Source: Achatina immaculata
Lineage: Eukaryota > Mollusca > Gastropoda > Stylommatophora > Achatinidae
NCBI GenBank assembly: GCA_009760885.1
Contig: CM019714.1
Span: 4,141,895 to 4,205,894 of the forward strand
Reading direction: 5' to 3'
Length of the DNA: 64,000 nt
Part shown: positions 61,380 through 64,000 of the stretch, in pieces
Layout of the letters: the number at the start of each line of letters is the position of its first letter
How positions within the stretch are numbered: position 1 is the first letter of the stretch
The notes under the pieces: generated by a model
The model's input: the letters and a program-made list of their open reading frames with translations, nothing else
Told to the model about the DNA's origin: nothing
Databases searched by the model: none
Program-made: the position numbers and the translations under genes

Positions 61380-62175
61380 CTGATAAAAACATCATACACA
61401 AAACATATTATAACCATCTTAAAGGTCAGCCCTCCTAAAAACTATATCTTATATCCTTTCCGTGCCTTTAAACGTCACATAGGGCTCGCAAAGTAGTTGG
61501 CCAATTTTTCCTGTCTTCGGCGAGTCTTTCAACCTCATCAAGGGACTTTATGCCTGTTAATTTGGCCTCTCTTAATAATGTCATCTTCAGAGTTTCACGC
61601 GGTCTGCCTCTTTTTCTTCGGCCTGTTGTGTTCCACTTGATAGCTTGTTTTGGGATTCTCTGATCATTTATTCTCATCAAGTGACCAACATATGTCCATC
61701 TCCTTCTCCTGATCACCCATGAGACTGGTTGTTGTTCAGTCATCTGTCTTATCTCTGCGTTGTTCTTGAATTCGTTCCACTTGATGCTGAGTATTTTCCT
61801 TAGGCATTTGTTTTCAAAAGAGTCTAATTTCTTTTCTATTTCTTTAGTTGTTTTCCAGCTTTCGCATGCATAAATGAGGGTGGATATTGCATTTGAACTG
61901 AATAGTCTTAACTTGGTTTTTGTGCTTATAACTTTTGAATGCCAAATGTTCTCAAGATTCTTGAAGATCAATGCTGCTTTTGCAATTCTAACTTCCTTTC
62001 TGGTGTCACCATCCTGGTCTATGTAGTTGCCAAGGTATGCAAAATGACTGACTTCTTCAACATATGAACATCATACACAAAACATATTATAATCATCTTA
62101 AAGGTCAGCCCTCCTACCTGATAAAAACATCACACACAAAACATTACAATTATCTTAGCGGTCAGCCCTCCACTC
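61361..62175 (-). repeat. Copied exon A acceptor region, split by a LINE
   Basis: A unit of about 57-60 bp with (gene strand) tttttatcag|gtaggagggctgacc occurs at 61361-61390, 61424-61436, about 62100-62122 and, in altered form, 62158-62175. The family 1 LINE at 61445-62060 was inserted in the middle. Confidence 0.85.
61445..62060 (-). pseudogene. LINE 3' end (family 1)
   Basis: The minus strand codes for SSNAISTLIYACESWKTTKE, KCLRKILSIKWNEFKNNAEI, RQMTEQQPVSWVIRRRRWTY and LTGIKSLDEVERLAEDRKNW, ending LRALCDV. This is the longest and best-kept copy of the family in the window, with an open frame of 167 codons, but 5'-truncated. Confidence 0.9.
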
Positions 62176-63960
62176 CTTCTCCTAAGATTGCTTCTTCTCT
62201 CTCATGCTGTCTCCTATCATTATATCTTCTCTTCCTATCTCTCTCCTAAGATTGCTTCTTCTCTCTCATGCTGTCTCCTATCATTATATCTTCTCTTCCT
62301 ATCTCTTAGTAAAGCTTATTAGTGACAAAGATCAAGCACAAACAACTAATCATCACAAACGTATCAAAATACTACCTCTTAAGAACAGGTTCCTCTTCAA
62401 CAAAGCCAAGTTAGTACATCAAATTCTTTCACGGCATGCCCCGCCTTATCTATGGAACCTGTTTAAATTTAGCCCAAAGTGCAACCAATGCTTGAACAAC
62501 ATATGTCTTCCAAAACCTAGACTTGATCTTTACAAGAAAAGCTTTAGTTATTCTGCTGCTCATCTTTGGAATACCCTCCCATCCTATATAAAAAATATAA
62601 ATTAAACTCCTTCCTACAACTACAAGCTTTCCCAATATCTATTTGATGTCGACTACATGCCTCCATGAATTATAAAACTTAAAAGTTATCTTAAACTGGT
62701 CTTACAGACATCGAATACAATTAATTGTTTTCTGAATAGTCCCGAAAATTTTGTTTAGTAGATAGTCATTTATAATGTATGTAGTTACTTCTGTACTGAG
62801 TGAATGTTTAAGAGCGAATGTTATATTTTATTTTATGTCTCTCAGCTTCAATGTTAGTTATGTTTGTTATATGAACAGCATATTTGTAGAATGTCTGGAA
62901 TAGAGTGAAAGATGTATGATAAAGGGCAGAACGTCAGATGGGCCTGCGTGCCCAATTCTTAACCCTTTTGAAATAAAGATCAATCAACCAATCAATCAAT
63001 CTCTCCTAAGATTGCTTCTTCTCTCTCATGCTGTCTCCTGTCATTATATCTTCTCTGCCTATCTCTCTCCTAAGATAGCTTCTTCTCTCTCATGCTGTCT
63101 CTTATCATTATATCTTCTCTTCCCATCTCTCTCCTAAGATTGTTTCTTCTTCTCTTTCTTGATGTCACCTATCATTATATTTTCTCATCCCATCTCTCTC
63201 CTAAGATTGCTTATTCTCTTTCATGCTGTCTCCTGATATTACATTACTTCTTCTCTTCCTATCTCTCTCCTAAGACTACTTCTTCTCTTCCCATCTCTCT
63301 CCTAAGATTGCTTCTTCTCTTACATGCTGTCTCCTATCATTATATCTTTTCTTCCCATCTGTCTCTTAACATTACTTCTTCTTCTTCTCTTCCTATCTCT
63401 CTCCTAAGATTGCTTCTTCTCTTCCATGCTGTCTCCTATCATTATATCTTCTCTTCCCATCTCTCTCCTAAGATTGCTTCTTCTCTTTCATGCTGTATCC
63501 TATCATTATATCTTCTCTTCCCATCTGTCTCCTAAGATTACTTTGTCTCTTATATGCTGTCTTCTATCATTATATCTTCTCTTCCTATCTCTCTCCTAAG
63601 ATTGCTTCTTCTCTTCCATGCTGTCTCCTATCATTATATCTTCTCTTCCCATCTCTCTCCTAAGATTGCTTCTTCTCTTTCATGCTGTATCCTATCATTA
63701 TATCTTCTCTTCCCATCTCTCTCCTAAGATTGCTTCTTCTCTTTCATGCTGTATCCTATCATTATATCTTCTCTTCCCATCTGTCTCCTAAGATTAATTT
63801 GTCTCTTATATGCTGTCTTCTATCATTACTTCTCTTCCTATTTCTCTTTTCCTAACATTACTTCTTCTCTTCCTGTCTCTCTTCTCCTAACAATACTTAT
63901 TCTCCTACTATCTCTTTCTCCTAACATTACTTCTTCTCTATAAACATTTGTTCAGTTATA
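62165..63960. repeat. ~60-bp pyrimidine-rich minisatellite, split by a LINE
   Basis: Units with ctcctaagattgcttcttct and atgctgtctcctatcattat, from 62165 to ~62310 and from 63000 to ~63960, with degenerate units at the right end. Confidence 0.95.
62312..62998 (+). pseudogene. CR1/L2-like LINE 3' end with (ATCA)n tail
   Basis: Codes for AKLVHQILSRHAPPYLWNLF, KPRLDLYKKSFSYSAAHLWN and TLPSYIKNIN then stop, the C-terminus common to CR1/L2-type elements (Y...F.Y.A...WN.LP..I). The 3' UTR has aacccttttgaaataaagatcaatc and a short (atca)n tail. Inserted into the pyrimidine-rich array. Confidence 0.82.
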
Positions 63961-64000
63961 TACTCCCTGTTCCAAAATCTCTTGTTCCTCTACATGCTCT

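Noticed and set aside
62165..63960. Plus-strand ORFs rich in S, L and Y
   Set aside because: Pyrimidine-rich ~60-bp repeat; only the LINE fragment inside (62312-62605) has real protein similarity.

Overview
This window is animal nuclear DNA. Short exons with GT-AG borders sit in very long introns full of minisatellites, tRNA-derived SINEs, LINE fragments and DNA-transposon remnants. The LINE families, the SINE type and the 18S 5' end starting TATCTGG suggest a mollusc, perhaps a gastropod, but this is inference and no species is claimed.

One gene dominates, on the minus strand from about 61.4 kb down to 6.0 kb, with both ends outside the window. I assembled 18 exons whose reading-frame phases all agree (about 1,785 codons). 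In protein order they encode an Ig domain split over two exons (61.2 and 53.7 kb), a short linker (51.7 kb), one 2,910-nt exon of charged, probably disordered sequence (45.7-48.6 kb) that runs into a second Ig domain (44.0 kb), a third Ig domain (39.2 and 38.6 kb), a linker exon with an alternative hydrophobic C-terminal tail (35.5-35.7 kb), two SH3 domains (26.1/25.6 and 22.3 kb), a RhoGEF (DH) domain over five exons (14.3 to 9.9 kb) and the start of a PH domain (6.1 kb). Ig, SH3, DH, PH is the layout of obscurin (UNC-89 family), the M-band RhoGEF and scaffold of muscle. Kinase domains and most of the Ig repeats would lie outside the window.

The introns are mosaics of more than 40 tandem arrays (unit 5 to about 86 bp), nested retroelements and small DNA elements. 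At least four arrays begin inside an exon edge and multiply its splice site. Several others start within about 10 bp of one. LINE fragments fall into about six families: family 1 at 4.1, 24.7, 32.1, 45.1 and 61.4 kb; family 2 at 0-2.4, 15.3 and 26.6 kb; family 3 at 20.3 and 55.1 kb; family 4, a nearly full-length but broken 5-kb copy at 54.7-59.7 kb plus a 3' end at 2.6 kb; RNase-H-type fragments at 49.3 and 52.2 kb; and a CR1/L2-like 3' end at 62.3 kb.

The most unusual items are: (1) a 1.5-kb insertion at 49.77-51.25 kb in which a pre-rRNA segment (5' ETS plus the first 43 nt of 18S rRNA) is fused to a GC-rich dispersed repeat with a GAA tail; a second copy of the repeat without rRNA interrupts the LINE at 57.2 kb; (2) an alternative 3' portion of the 35.6-kb exon that would end the protein in a tail-anchor-like segment before the SH3-RhoGEF module; (3) arrays of tandemly copied 5' splice sites, about 45 copies in the intron after the 44.0-kb exon; (4) a perfect 40-bp array at 39.8-41.3 kb between two 484-bp direct copies.
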